Assembly (NCBI GenBank): GCA_014529385.2
Contig: CM043965.1
Coordinates: forward strand, 61,083,433-61,147,432
Reading direction: 5' to 3'
DNA: 64,000 bases
From: Adiantum capillus-veneris
Lineage: Eukaryota; Streptophyta; Polypodiopsida; Polypodiales; Pteridaceae
Under the pieces are notes generated by a model, which saw nothing but the letters and a program-made list of their open reading frames with translations, had not been told where the DNA came from and searched no databases. The first letter of the stretch is position 1, and each line of letters starts with the position of its first letter. Position numbers and translations under genes: made by a program. Shown here piece after piece: positions 1 through 10,892 of the stretch.

Positions 1-891
1 GCATAGTTACATGATGTAGCTTAGAGGACTCCGTGAAGCCCTCATCTCCAAACGCCGCATCGAACTGTTGGATAAAGGCCAAGACTTTGTCCGTAGCAAA
101 GGTGCCATCGTAGGTAAGGAAAGAGATGCTGTTCCTTCCCTCTTTGTACTTCTTGAGCTTGGACGATCTCTTTCACATGGCATAGGATTTCCTATGACCT
201 CTTCTTTTTTATGGTTCAAAAGTTGCACCATTGCTTTTTTCAGAAGATGAAGAATTTGAGGAAGATGGAGAAGAGGGTGACCTCTTTCTCGCCTTTTCTT
301 GCCTTGATCTTCTTTGTCTGCACCATCACTTTCATAAGAGGAAGAGGATGAAGAAGATGGAGAAGAGGGTGTCTTTTTTCTTGTCTGTTTCTCTCTTTCT
401 TTTTTTCATCCCTCTTTGAATTATGGTGTGGAGAAGTGTGCGATGGTCTTCTCCGTTTTGGAGGTGATGGAGAGCATTTAGCCCGCCGTCTTCGTGGAGC
501 CATCTCCATCGAGGTGGCAGGAGACTCACTTCTTTCTCGTTCCTTCGGTGGAGGCTCTTGAGTTCTCCTTTGAGAAGGAGATACGTCATCAAGAAGCAAA
601 TTTATGAGCCCTTTGTATGGATCCTCTTCTTCTTCTCGAATTGGAGAGGCCTCTTTTGGAAGTCTCACAAGGAGGCTGGCTAGTAACTCTCTCGTCATGG
701 TAGGGAGCTTAAAGAATCCCATGAGCACGAAGCTGCCGTTGCACTTCACTTTGGAGGCATGGATTGCCCATGGCTTGTTGAAGCCTAGAAACAAGGTAGT
801 TAACAAGCATAGGGGCATCATTAGTAGCTTACTCATTAGCAAAATCAAAGTTATCAACATTAATTTCACTCTCTTTACTATTGTCAACCAT
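1..891 (-). pseudogene. Ty3/gypsy gag, 5' part, broken (family-1 copy A)
   Basis: The minus strand encodes the N-terminal part of the same gag found intact at 12903-14507 and runs off the left edge of the window. The start codon is at 889-891, just inside the leader. The frame opens like the intact copy (M-x-D-N-S-K-E-S-E-I-N-V-D) but meets a stop about 20 codons in, where a Gln codon has become TAA. Downstream the Arg/Ser-rich segment (SPPKRRR type) and the Lys/Ser tracts are still visible, but in shifting frames. Gag would form the virus-like particle. This copy cannot make it. Homology to the intact copy is plain over most of the interval. Confidence 0.85.
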
Positions 892-1308
892 TCTAACAAC
901 TTTTAGGTGTAAACTTTTTAGGTGTACTTTGGCACTTCAAGCCCTAGTTGCTACTCCTCTTTACCCCTTTAGAAAAAGCACTCAAGCTACTGTAGCCGTG
1001 GCTCAAATACCATTAATTGTAAGTAATAGAAGAGAGGGTCATTCAACACCAACACAACACCAGCTCCAGTCAAGCTTCTAATAGCTCAATAGTGGTTAAA
1101 ACATAGGCAAGCCCCATAGGACTCCACTATTAAGACCATAGCTCTCGACGGTGATGTCTTGTTATCTGCTTGAAGACAGGCACACTCCAAGGCTGAAAAA
1201 TCCCTATTCTACTTACTCGAATGCAATTAATAGTACCAACCATTTATTGCTAGCTTGAGGACCTCCCTTCTTGAGCAAGAAAAGAGAAACCTTGTGCTCT
1301 GATACCAA
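892..1308 (-). other. Untranslated leader and tRNA-Met primer binding site of gypsy copy A
   Basis: This lies between the gag start and the LTR end on the minus strand. The complement of 1296-1307 reads TGGTATCAGAGC, the plant initiator tRNA-Met primer site, one base from the LTR end. The rest matches the leader of gypsy B (12486-12902) and holds no gene. Confidence 0.85.
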
Positions 1309-2500
1309 TGTAGCATTTAATGGCCTAGTAACGTGTGTGTAGCGAAAAATAGCATGAACATAGTGAGCGTTTCATTAGAATAGATTCCTAATGAGAATAA
1401 CAAGAGTGCTTGGGTGGAGAGAGAAACACAAAGTATAATACCTAGTTAGATAGCATGAAAAATACTTCAAAAGAGGGAGAAATTAAACTATTGACAAGAG
1501 CTGAGGAGATTTACACGTAGCCTGTCCCCCTTCCAAAAGCCTTTGTATTATGGTTTCTCCCATCAAGAGAGACATTTTACAATACAATTCTTTGTGCTCC
1601 TTTAATACTAGCTATTGCAATGAGGATGGAAGCTTCAATAACTAAGCAAAACACTTATAAAACACAACATCAATTCCCTCACGGTCTCAGACCCAAGACC
1701 TCACACACCTTCGAAGATGGTGAGAGCTAGCAGGGTATGAGAGTAGATTGAGAGGAAGAAGGAGTAGTCTTACAAGAAAGATGTACATCTCCTCACATAA
1801 TCACTCATATTAGCATAGCTTAGCTTAGTAATTAGCATGGTAGAGGAGATGAGCATGCATTGAAGCTTGGCTCTTGGTTGGATTTGCATCACAAAGCCAA
1901 GAGTTGTTGGTGTAGGCCTCCCTTCTCACAAGCTTGGAGTAGGTGATAAGCTTTCCATTAAAGCCCGAGAAGGAGAGAGAGAGTCTTATTACTCCACACA
2001 TGGACTAGTGTCAGTGTGTATGAAATAATGCCTTTGAAAAATCAGCCCCCTCTCTCTCTTGGTCGACCCCTCTTGCTATTTGCTCATGCTCACACCCTAT
2101 TGGACCTCCCCAAGCTTAGCCAATGGAATTTCAAGAGCATAAGGGATAGCCTTCTGGCATGTGTCCCCCTTTCCCCTTTTGTGAGAGCTTTAGGTAATTA
2201 ATTAATGCAACTAAACTCTCATTGGACCCCTTTGTCTCCTGGGCCAATAGGAATCAGGCAAGCCATTGGGTTGTTGAATGCTCATTGGACCCCTTGGGAG
2301 ACTGTCCAATAGTCTTCTAGAGAGATTAATTCTTATTGGTTATTTTATTAAGTGTTTTTAAATTAATTAAACTAGATTTACTCTAGCCTAATTCTCATTG
2401 TTCCACCTCCATGGCCATTCAATAGGATTTGAGTACACATTGTGGGCATTTGGGCTAGGGAGATGACATGTGTCCCTCCTTCCCTTTGTGTAAAGGGAGC

Positions 2501-2542
<42 letters not shown>

Positions 2543-2735
2543 CTCTCTCATTCCCTACTTGCAAGGCTCGCCCCCTCCTATGTAGGAGCCATGAAGACTT
2601 TTTGGTACACACACAAAGAATCCTACTTTCCTAGTGTTTGACCTTTGGACTCAACCTTTGAATTTTTTGGAACCTAAGCATTTTGGAAGTCTTAATGGGA
2701 TGAACCTTAGGGTCTTTTAAGCCCATTGTTGCACA
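1309..2735 (-). repeat. 5' LTR of gypsy copy A, outer end missing
   Basis: The reverse complement aligns with the 1,593-bp LTR of gypsy B at 10893-12485. The inner end is TGTAGCAT on the plus strand, i.e. ...ATGCTACA on the element strand. Similarity can be followed to about 2735 (the segment matching 'aaggttcagcccattaag'), after which the first 150-200 bp of the LTR are absent. A (GT)n tract lies inside it at the same relative place as (CA)n tracts in the other family-1 LTRs. Several indels against copy B show it is older. Confidence 0.8.
2502..2540. repeat. (GT)n microsatellite inside LTR A
   Basis: About 19 uninterrupted GT units. The homologous site is short (CA)n in gypsy B (11273-11290) and long in copy C (39060-39106), so the microsatellite belongs to the LTR family. 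Confidence 0.95.
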
Positions 2736-2949
2736 TTAAAATTCAAGTTGTCACATGAAATCATGTATGTCATTGATTTCTCATTCCGAAATTAAAAAAT
2801 CAGGTTCCTCTTTGAGAGAGCAAACTATATACAACCATTTGTGAATTGACCTCAGATTTTTCTTTCACACAATATTTAGCCTTTACAAGCATTAAAACAC
2901 AAAAACAAAAGAAAGTGTTAGTAGCTTGAGAAATGAGTTTGAAGAACCA
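2736..2949. other. Unassigned spacer between two gypsy remnants
   Basis: AT-rich sequence after the truncated LTR and before the next gypsy fragment. I see no conserved coding or terminal repeat. Confidence 0.5.
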
Positions 2950-3149
2950 AACTGGACCTGAGTGGAGTGTAAGAAGAAATATCAGGAACTCAAGAAAATT
3001 TTGAGTGAAGTATGGACTACAGAGGAAGAAAGTAAAGAAGAAGAGGGCGAAGAAAAGGAAAAGATGATTGTCCCTTCCCACTATCGTAAATTCACCAACC
3101 TGGATAGGCAAATAGTAATTCCACAACCAAAAGGGATAGGACGACCCTG

Positions 3150-3990
3150 AAAATGCAAAATGGACAGACCTTGTAGAGCCTGGAGAGGACTTGAGACCAG
3201 TCTACATAGCAACAGATTTGAGCACAGAAGAAGAAAACATGCTCATCCAACTCCTGAAGGAGTATAGAGATGTTTTTTCATGGCCATATAAGGACCTCAA
3301 AGGAGTGAATCCATAGATATATCAACATATGATCGCTTGAAGACTGATGGAAAAACTTATAGACAACGTCCCTATACCTATAATGATACATTTTCCAAAC
3401 AAATTAAAGAGGAGATCGACAAGCTTAAAGAGGCAAAGTTCATTTATGAGATTCAACACACAAACTGGGTGTCACCACCCATTGTGGTTGTCCCCAAGAA
3501 AAATGGGAAATTACGTGTATGTGTAAATCTCAAGAAAGTGAACGTTGCAACAATAAGGGATAAAGATCCCTTACTAATCATGGAGCATGTGCCTGAGAAA
3601 GTGGTTGGCAAGCAAGCCTACTCCTTCCTAGACGGATTCTCAAGTTACAACCAATTAGCTATTACAGTAGAATACCAGTACAAAATGGCCTTTGCCACGG
3701 AATGGGGAATATGTGCTTATAGGGTGATGCCTTTTGGCTTAACCAATGCCTCCGCCACATTCAAAGGATAATGAAACACGCGTTCAAAGAATACTTAAAA
3801 TTTTTCCTGGCGATTTACATGGATGACCTTCGTGTTCACTCTATTCTTAAGACAGAACACATTGAGTATCTTAACAAGGTATTCAAGAAGTGCAGAATTT
3901 ATAGAATCTATCTAGATCCTTAAAAATGTGTATTCATAGTAAGACAAGGCAAAATCTTAGGACATATTGTCTCTAAAGGATATCTCTACG
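3150..3990 (+). pseudogene. Reverse transcriptase of gypsy family 2, broken
   Basis: Translation in pieces shows the expected RT blocks. First comes a VFSW-type lead-in, then 'PIVVVPKKNGKLRVCVNLKK' (fingers), 'FLDGFSSYNQL' (palm), 'MPFGLTNASATF', and the catalytic box Y-M-D-D at 3816-3827. The catalytic aspartates are retained, but a stop follows at 3769-3771 and others lie on both sides, so no full polymerase can be made. The enzyme would copy element RNA into cDNA. The call rests on the motif order. Confidence 0.88.
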
Positions 3991-4049
3991 GATATTGACA
4001 AGATCAAGGTGATTGTGGGAATGCCAAGGCTAAGCAAGTACAGTCCTTC

Positions 4050-4722
4050 ATGGGACATTGTGTCTATTACAAGAGATTCATATACATGTATGCAGTCATT
4101 TCACAATCCCTGTATAGGCTGATAGTTGTCTTTGATTGGACTGAAGAGTGTGAGGATTCATTCAAGAAACTTAAGGATGCACTTATATTAGCACCAATAC
4201 TCAAAGCACCACATTGGGATAAAATATTCCATGTTCAAACTGATGCCTCAACATTTGCAATAGGTTGTATCTTGGCTCAACCAAGAGAAGGTACAATGGG
4301 TTTCTCAATTTGCTATGCTAGTAGATAATTGAATAGTGAAGAAAAGAACTACACAACCACAGAATGAGAGGGGTTAGGTATGATATATGCCGTTAAAAAA
4401 TTGAGGCATTATCTTTTGGCTAATAAATTTGTTTTCTTCACAGAGCATCAAGCCCTCTTGTATTTAGTAAACAAACTTTGCAATATAGGGAGAATCAATC
4501 GCTCATTGGTTCATTATATTGCTAGAGTTTGATTTTATATTAGTGGTTAAGAAAGGCAAAACACACCTTAGAGTGGACCACCTCTCTAGGTTACCAAACG
4601 TAGAAGCACCCGAAGGGATAAATGATGACATACCTGATGCATACCTCTTCAACATTGGAATGATTCCTAAATGGTCTCAAGAAAATAATCACATGGTTGA
4701 CCTATGGAGGCGTATTCAATAG
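4050..4722 (+). pseudogene. RNase H and linker of gypsy family 2, broken
   Basis: The segment at 4050-4328 carries the connection domain (YYKRFIYMYA type) and the first RNase H motif T-D-A-S near 4239. A second block (NYTTTE...YAVKKLRHYLLANKF) and the 'TEHQALLYLVNK' motif follow at 4345-4480 across two stop codons. The piece at 4519-4722 corresponds to the tether before the integrase ('HLRVDHLSRLPN'). The element has been cut off near 4860. Confidence 0.8.
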
Positions 4723-4860
4723 GACTGAACAAACCCTTAAGCAACAAGTGATTAGACAAACTAAGAACTTTCAGCTTATAGGAGGACGTTTGTACCATCT
4801 CGGCTTAGAAGAAATATTTGGATTATGCATAAAATGTGAATGTATGTGGTAAAATTACAT

Positions 4861-5592
4861 ACTCGTATGGATGATAGCTCGATCTAAACAAGTGGTAAAT
4901 TATTAGTTTTGCCAAGTATCAAAGTCCTCGATCTCTTAAGTCACATAGGCATGTTGGGAGGTGATAAACGATTCGGAGCATGAGGGCCGCTCGATGCAAT
5001 TGTGTAAATTCAACGGCCAAAAAGTAAATTCGAGTCTTCACGGGTGACATGGTGTAAATTCGGGTGTGAGTTGGTGCCCAAAATCACTACCATGCCCATG
5101 TACTGGGGCTTATAATATGCGAGAGGTCAGGAATGGTAAACTGATAATTTCAACGGAAGTTACCTACTTTCTGTTTGTTGTGGTCTGAACGACCCAAAAT
5201 TTGGCTTGTTGTGGGCATTGGGGACGCAACTTGCAAGTCTAAAGGGACCTGTGGGTTTGCCTTCGTCTTCAATCTTCTTCCGTCCTTCTCTCCCTCTCTC
5301 TCTCTAAAAAGCACGTGCAGCTGGTCTCTAGCGGCGGGACAATTTAAATTCGAGCCAAAAAAAACACACGAGGTGCAGTCGATCGGCGAGGTGCATGCAG
5401 TGTCCTCTCTTCATACAATCTGGAAAACTGACTCTGTCGCTGAGAAATACATGCAGAGCTGAGAGTATTCTCATCATCATTTAATGTGCTCCACGTATAA
5501 TTAAGCTCATTCTTGGTCCATACTGATCGTCCAATCTAGTACACAGCTCATTGGTCGAGACAACGTCTGCAAAGTCCAGACTCTGCGCCTGC
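4861..5592. other. Unassigned non-coding stretch
   Basis: No recognisable gene. A phrase close to 'gtaaattcg' recurs near 4905, 5005, 5025 and 5050, as if a short unit had been duplicated. The 95-codon frame at 5175-5462 shows no motif and is probably fortuitous. Confidence 0.4.
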
Positions 5593-5637
<45 letters not shown>

Positions 5638-5769
5638 GCCATGTGTATGCCTCGAACCTTCTCTCTCTAATGTGTATTCTTATGTGTATGCACGTGTCTT
5701 TGGTACAGGCATATGAGGGTGAATTTTCTCTTTCATGCAAAACAGGCATAGTACCGCGCAGAGCGGGGG

Positions 5770-5817
<48 letters not shown>

Positions 5818-5870
5818 ACAAGGTGGTGGATTTGTAGTACGTACGTGCAGCGCACTCCGTGGTCTCTTGT

Positions 5871-5925
<55 letters not shown>
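5593..5925. repeat. Cluster of three GA/CT microsatellites with a GC-alternating tract
   Basis: (TC)n at 5593-5633, (GA)n at 5771-5815 and (GA)n at 5881-5925, the last preceded by an alternating GC run at 5869-5880. Open frames of poly-Arg-Glu or poly-Ser-Leu over these are artefacts of the repeat. Confidence 0.95.
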
Positions 5926-5929
<4 letters not shown>

Positions 5930-5939
5930 TGGAGCAACA

Positions 5940-7796
5940 ATTTACTGAGGAAGAGCGCCCTTTCAAAACTACCCAACGATAAGACCCCAGGCATGTAATT
6001 TGGGCTTTCTAAGGAGTACTTGGAGCAACTCAATAGAATTATTGTGCCCATGCTAAATGCCTTGTCGGTTGCTCAATGCGTGGACCCATGCATCAAGCAG
6101 GGTATTATCAAAATGTTGCCCAAAACATTGTTCCCAAAAACTATGAGGCCTATTACCATGATGGGAATCCTATATAGACTCTTGGCTGAGGCTATCTCAT
6201 CGAGACTTACTCCCTTCCTCAAGAAGCATGTACACAAGTCTTGATTTATAGCAAGAAGATCTACCTACCATAACACTCTCCTTCTGAATTTGGGCATTGA
6301 ACATGCAATTAGAATTGGTCAAGATGTAGTACTCTTTCAAATCGACTTCTCCAAGGCTTTTCTTTTCTCTTGCATTAGGGTTGCATATGAATTTGTCCAA
6401 ATCCACACTTATAGAAGTCGCACCAGAAACTTTCATGCACTTGTCTAGAACGATAAGAGGTTATTGAAATGAGCCGAAAGGGCACAAATTCTGGCATCTT
6501 GGCTATCTCGTTGGGGTGGAAGTGCCGATGAAATCTCTTTGGGACTGGTTTCTAGAAAGAGTATTGACTAAGGTAGCATCCTGGCACACTGCAAAGAATG
6601 GCTCCTACATGTAAGATTGAGGAATATCTATGCTATTCTCTTGCCCTATATACTATAGTATATACCTCTTCTACTGGTTAGAGAAATCCTTGCAGCCTTT
6701 CAAATCTACCCGGGCTCGATTCATGTGGGGAAAGAAAAATGCTTCTACAGTCCTGTGATTGGGACTACATTACCATGCCTATGAAGCAAGGAGGATTGGG
6801 TATACTGAATCTTATAGATATGCACATGCTAGGAGGGGGCCTCTCATGCAACATTTGGTACATAGAGATACATATTGGTCTATATGTTTATGGAACCTGA
6901 TCAATTGCTCTGTGGTATACTATCATGGCACTTGGAATCTTACATCATGGTATAAGCTCGTCACTGTAGCACTTAGGGTTGCATATGAATTTGTCCAAAT
7001 CCACACTTATAGATGTCGCACCAGAAACTTTCATGCACTTGTCTAGAATGATAAGAGGTTTTTGAAAGGAGCCAAAAGGGCACAAATTCTGGCATCTTGG
7101 CTAACCAATTGGGGTGGAAGTGCACGTGAATCTCCTCAAGACTGGTTTCTAGAAAGAGTATTGACTAAGGTAGCATCCTGGCACACTGCAAAGAATGGCT
7201 CCTACATGTAAGATTGAGGATTATCTAGGCTATTCTCTTGCCCTATATATTGTAGTATATACCTCTTCTACTGGTTAGAGAAATCCTTGCAACCTTTCAA
7301 ATCTGCCACGGCTTGATTCATTTGGGGAAAGAAAAATGCTTCCACAGTCCTATGATTGGGACTACATTACCATGGCTATAGAGCAAGGAGGATTGGGTAT
7401 AATGAATCTTATAGCATATGCACATGCTAGGAGGGGGCCTCTCATGCAACATTTGGTACATAGAGATACATATTGGTCTATATGTTTATGGAACCTGATC
7501 AATTGCTCTGTGGTATACTATCATGGCACTTAGAACCTTCCATCATGGGATAAGCTCTTCACTGTAGCACCTATTAGAATCACGTTTAGTGCGTCACAAA
7601 TACTGATTACATCATGGAAACTAATTAATTTGAAACTACAATGGAATGGCCAGCAGAGATACATAAGGAATTTTCTAGGAGCCAAAAATGTCTTTTGGAG
7701 CTATAGCCTATGTATTTCAGACCCCATATGTACTGCCCCTGATGTGCTGATTGGGAAAAAAGCCCTCTCTATGCATAGATAGGGCATAGTGAAAAT
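5940..7796 (+). mobile_element. LINE (non-LTR retrotransposon), 5' portion of the split copy
   Basis: Translation gives plant LINE reverse transcriptase in fragments. At 6020-6244 is the block 'GIIKMLPK...MRPITMMGILYRLLAEAISSRL'. At 6245-6390 is a block ending in 'QIDFSKAF', the first catalytic-Asp motif. After that the palm with the second catalytic box is missing. The next recognisable part is the thumb/connection ('ASW', 'RFMWGK', 'QGGLGILNL'). The copy is interrupted at 7796 by the copia element and resumes at 19488. Stops and frameshifts occur throughout, and a roughly 600-bp tandem duplication lies inside. Confidence 0.8.
6377..7572 (+). repeat. Tandem duplication of about 598 bp inside the LINE
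   Basis: The phrase 'agggttgcatatgaatttg' occurs at 6377 and again at 6975. The following ~590 bp are repeated with scattered differences, including the 'caacatttggtacatagaga' phrase near 6850 and 7447. The first copy ends '...cactgtagca' exactly where the second begins. Confidence 0.9.
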
Positions 7797-7839
7797 TGTG
7801 AATGCGCAAATGCAGTGCATGTGCAGAGAGTGCAAAGGA

Positions 7840-7920
<81 letters not shown>

Positions 7921-8089
7921 CAGGATGTGGTGGAGCTCCCAAATTTCACTATATGAGCACCGTGTGAGAATGTGAGTGAGAGCTCCTTATTCTTTGTATG
8001 TATAAAGAATAAGGAGATAGATGTGGGCGGCCGGACACTTCCCGACGGACAGGGAAAAGCATGGTGAGGCACACCGCTTTTATCTAACA
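7797..8089 (-). repeat. 3' LTR of the copia element
   Basis: 293 bp, TGTTAG...CACA on the element strand. It aligns along its whole length with 19187-19487. It contains a (GA)n tract at 7842-7916. The adjoining internal side, read on the minus strand, ends TTTAGTGGGATAA before TGTTAG, a weak polypurine tract. Confidence 0.9.
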
Positions 8090-8174
8090 TTATCCCACTA
8101 AAGGCTGTGTGACAATAAGTGGCGAGAAGACTAGCCTAAAACTAGTATATACAAGAGGTGAGAGAAGATGACTC

Positions 8175-8498
8175 TCAACCTATGCCCAGTCGGTCACTCC
8201 AAACATGCTCTAGTGTAGATGCAACATGCATACTCCTAGGGCTAGAGCCATGATGACACTCCGCATGCAGGTAGTGAGTGACGACTTGCATGGCTCCACA
8301 ATGCACAATGCCAGTGCCAGTCATCGTACGACTGACAACTCCCACTGCAAATGCACCAACCGCATAAGAAAGATCAGGTCTCGAGACCAAAATGTCAGAC
8401 ATGAGAGACCCAAAAGCTGACGAAACATGCACTATGTATGCCAACCTATCCCTGCCAGCAACCTCAGTTCCATACATCCGTAGCAGGAACCACCTCAC
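8175..8498 (-). pseudogene. C-terminal end of copia reverse transcriptase, decayed
   Basis: The minus-strand frame contains a decayed form of the conserved end of Ty1/copia RT: 'AFGSLMSDILVSRPDLSYAVG' (normally A-x-G-S-L-M-Y...R-P-D-I-x-Y/F-A-V), followed by 'VVSRTMTGTG' and the HW-like 'IVHCGAMQVVTHYL'. The polymerase core upstream (YVDD box) and the RNase H downstream are not present. The domain order on the minus strand fits its place before the 3' LTR. Confidence 0.75.
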
Positions 8499-8859
8499 TA
8501 TGCATCACCATGTCAGCATCGTCTGGCAAAGGCATATCTGCTGAGAATGACTACAAAACCAAAAAATTAGCACCACTGCAATTATACACAGCTGTCTGAA
8601 GGACACTGTCGCCCTCAAACGTATCAGATGCATCATAGAACAATGCATTGATCTTCGGCACAATTGATGTCATCTCAACTGATGACTGACCAAGCTGTGC
8701 ATCCCCAGAGATACCACTGTCTAGGTGAACGTCACCACAAGACAAATGCACAACCTGCTCTCCATGCAGCACATTCGCAAAAGAGACATGCCGCGTCTCT
8801 CGCTCTAAACATGGCTACAACAAAACCGAGACTACGTTGTCTCGAACCTCAGACACATG

Positions 8860-9300
8860 CATAGGATATACCAAGCCGTTGCACGCTCCTCTGGCAATCA
8901 CTAATAAATCATAATGCATCTGGAAAGACTGCTCTCTAAGCAGTACATGACAACCAAAAGCTGTCAACTATCTCACTGAGATCAAGCTCTGTCTCAACTG
9001 AGGAACATAGCACACATAACATAACGTGTATGACGCACCACTGGGAAAAGACAAACAAACGTCTCCTGCACCCTCTATGTCAAACGCCGAACCATTGGCC
9101 AAGTGCACACAACCAAGTCTCCCACTAGAAAATGTGCTAAACCACTCACGACATGGTGTGACATGGAAAGCAACATCTCTATCTAGTAACTACTGTGGAG
9201 AAAGTGTGCTAACCATAGACAAATCTGCAAGAGGTACATTGGTGGCAAGCGTAACATCACCATCACTAGCATAGACTGCCACTCGGACTGCCTCTCTAAC
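8860..9300 (-). pseudogene. Copia protease end and GAG pre-integrase domain, decayed
   Basis: Minus-strand translation near 9150-9195 reads 'LLDRDVAFHVTP', a damaged form of the copia protease motif D-S-G-A/C-S-x-H-M-T. It is followed by 'CREWFSTFSSGRLGCVHLANGS' and, further on, 'SFPSGASYTL' and 'YVPQLRQSLISV', typical of the pre-integrase zinc-binding region. The active-site Ser-Gly is lost and at least one stop lies before the WFSTF motif. The integrase catalytic core should follow but is missing, so the deletion begins here. Confidence 0.75.
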
Positions 9301-9360
9301 CTATGTCAAAGCCGTATCTGCATCACATATACATCTCTGTTGTTGTCTCATACGTCTGAA

Positions 9361-9402
9361 ACAATGATGCCTAATGTGCCCTGTGTGACCACAATGCCAA
9401 CA
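9361..9402 (-). other. CCHC zinc knuckle of the copia gag
   Basis: Fourteen minus-strand codons read CWHCGHTGHIRHHC, a complete CX2CX4HX4C nucleocapsid knuckle followed by a basic tail. It would bind the element RNA during packaging. Surrounding gag frames are broken. Confidence 0.85.
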
Positions 9403-10887
9403 ATGCAAGTATCGGCAAGAACGATACCGTCATCTCTCACTGTCACACATATCTGCAACCATAAGTGAATGGCTAAGAACCAAAGTATGGAGAGAAATCT
9501 GGGAAAAATCTAACAGAATCTTCCCTATGAACTGAGAAAAACCTCAAGTATAATCTCAACCATAAACCATGCCAAACTACAACAAAATGGGAGGTAACTC
9601 GACCACTACACAATGCTCAAAAGCATGATCAATCGCATCAAAATCAATGCTCACATATGCATAAAACAACTCCACAATCTGCAAACTTTGCAAGCATAAA
9701 CGGGACAAATTGCTTAACTGAGGGTAAAGCGCATAACCATATATGCAAGTAGAGAGCAAACTAGCTCAAAACGCGTCCCACAAGAGCAACTGCCTGCAGA
9801 AATCTGCAAAAACTATGAAACCTGTGACTAGCATGTATTGTAGCCACACAAGCATATGCAAATCCTCACTTCTGCGAGAGTGTGTACAAGAACACCAAAT
9901 TGTGTCCAAAATGACAAAACCTTTCAATGTGATAGCTAAGCTCGATCACAAACTATGGCGAGTAAACTCCACCCCCCCACAAAATCATACACAAAGCAAA
10001 AGCTCAAGACACCTGCTGTGTTGAAATCGGTATGCAAGGCAAAACACTGCACAAGATGTGCTTAATTGCAAATGGCAACACCTGTGGGAGTACTAGACTC
10101 AACTTGTAGCTGGGAGTCAAAACTGGAAGCTCCAAATGGCCGAGCACTCACAGCTCAAGACCAAAAATGCAGAACAAAACACGCTCGTGATGCACCACCC
10201 AAAAGGGAAAACAATGCACACAAATCATGAGTGCTACAAGCAATCACAATCTCGATCACACCAACGATGCACATAAAATTGCTAGGAAAATTTCGCCAGA
10301 GTTTGGTCAGCAAAACGGCTACAAAACCAGTAACCAAAGTGACTGCACGCTCAAAACCATGAGCAACCAAAGCGCATCAAACCGCACTCCAAATGTATGC
10401 ACCAATCTCCACACTTTGCATACATCATTGCAAACACCTGCAAATTTAGTACAAATATCTGCTCTACCTGTGATGACTGCCAAAAAAACATGCTCAAGGC
10501 ATACATTGTCGAGCTCAAATTGCAGTCACATGAGTCTCCCTGAGCATCAAACCACACAAGGCATACATCCTATCCTCCCACCTGTGAGGAAACTTGCAGC
10601 AAATACCACTCTCACATCCGAGAGCAAACCATGTGTGGAATCCTTGACACACAATAAACAACTGCTGTTGCAGAAAATTCAACACTTAGAATTTCAAAAT
10701 TTTGGTATGATCAGTGCGTTCGGAACGTGCCAAAACCCCAAGGTAGACTCCTAGATCACATGTATCCAAGTCCGAGTGTGAAAGATATGCAAAATTCAGC
10801 ACTTAGAATTTCAAAATTTTGGTATGATCAGCGTGTTCGGAACATGCCAAAACCCCAAGGTAGACTCCTAGATCACATTATCCAAGT
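9403..10887 (-). pseudogene. Copia gag body and 5' region, decayed
   Basis: Between the zinc knuckle and the gypsy insertion, the minus strand should hold the rest of gag. I see no long frame and only weak protein similarity. The position in the element is the main reason for the call. The last 210 bp contain a 117-bp tandem repeat. Confidence 0.45.
10674..10887. repeat. 117-bp tandem duplication at the gypsy B insertion site
   Basis: The unit starting 'aaaattcaacacttag' at 10674 recurs at 10791 with a few substitutions, including the phrase 'caaggtagactcctagatc'. The second unit is cut by gypsy B, and its continuation ('tgtgaaagatatgc') resumes at 18914, matching the first unit's end. Confidence 0.92.
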
Positions 10888-10892
10888 CCGAG
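10888..10892. repeat. Left target site duplication of gypsy B
   Basis: CCGAG directly before the TG of the 5' LTR; identical to 18909-18913. Confidence 0.95.

Larger units (their letters stand above)
2950..4860 (+). mobile_element. Degenerate Ty3/gypsy fragment (family 2): RT, RNase H, start of integrase
   Basis: A remnant without LTRs. Order: an acidic/Lys-rich stretch (2962-3150), RT (3150-3990), RNase H (4100-4480), then the first residues of an integrase zinc region (about 4770-4850) before the similarity stops. The RT sequence differs strongly from family 1, so this is a separate lineage. The reading frame is broken by stops and frameshifts throughout. Confidence 0.85.

Noticed and set aside
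2950-4860. Family-2 gypsy fragment as part of gypsy D
   Set aside because: RT motifs resemble each other only generally, and the two are far apart with different protein sequence, so they were kept separate.
5643-6051. Open frames of poly-Arg-Glu or poly-Ser-Leu
   Set aside because: They are translations of (GA/CT)n tracts in all frames, here and at 7701-8090, 18995-19472, 20189-20485, 48202-49304, 49507-49928 and 56851-57208. No coding evidence.
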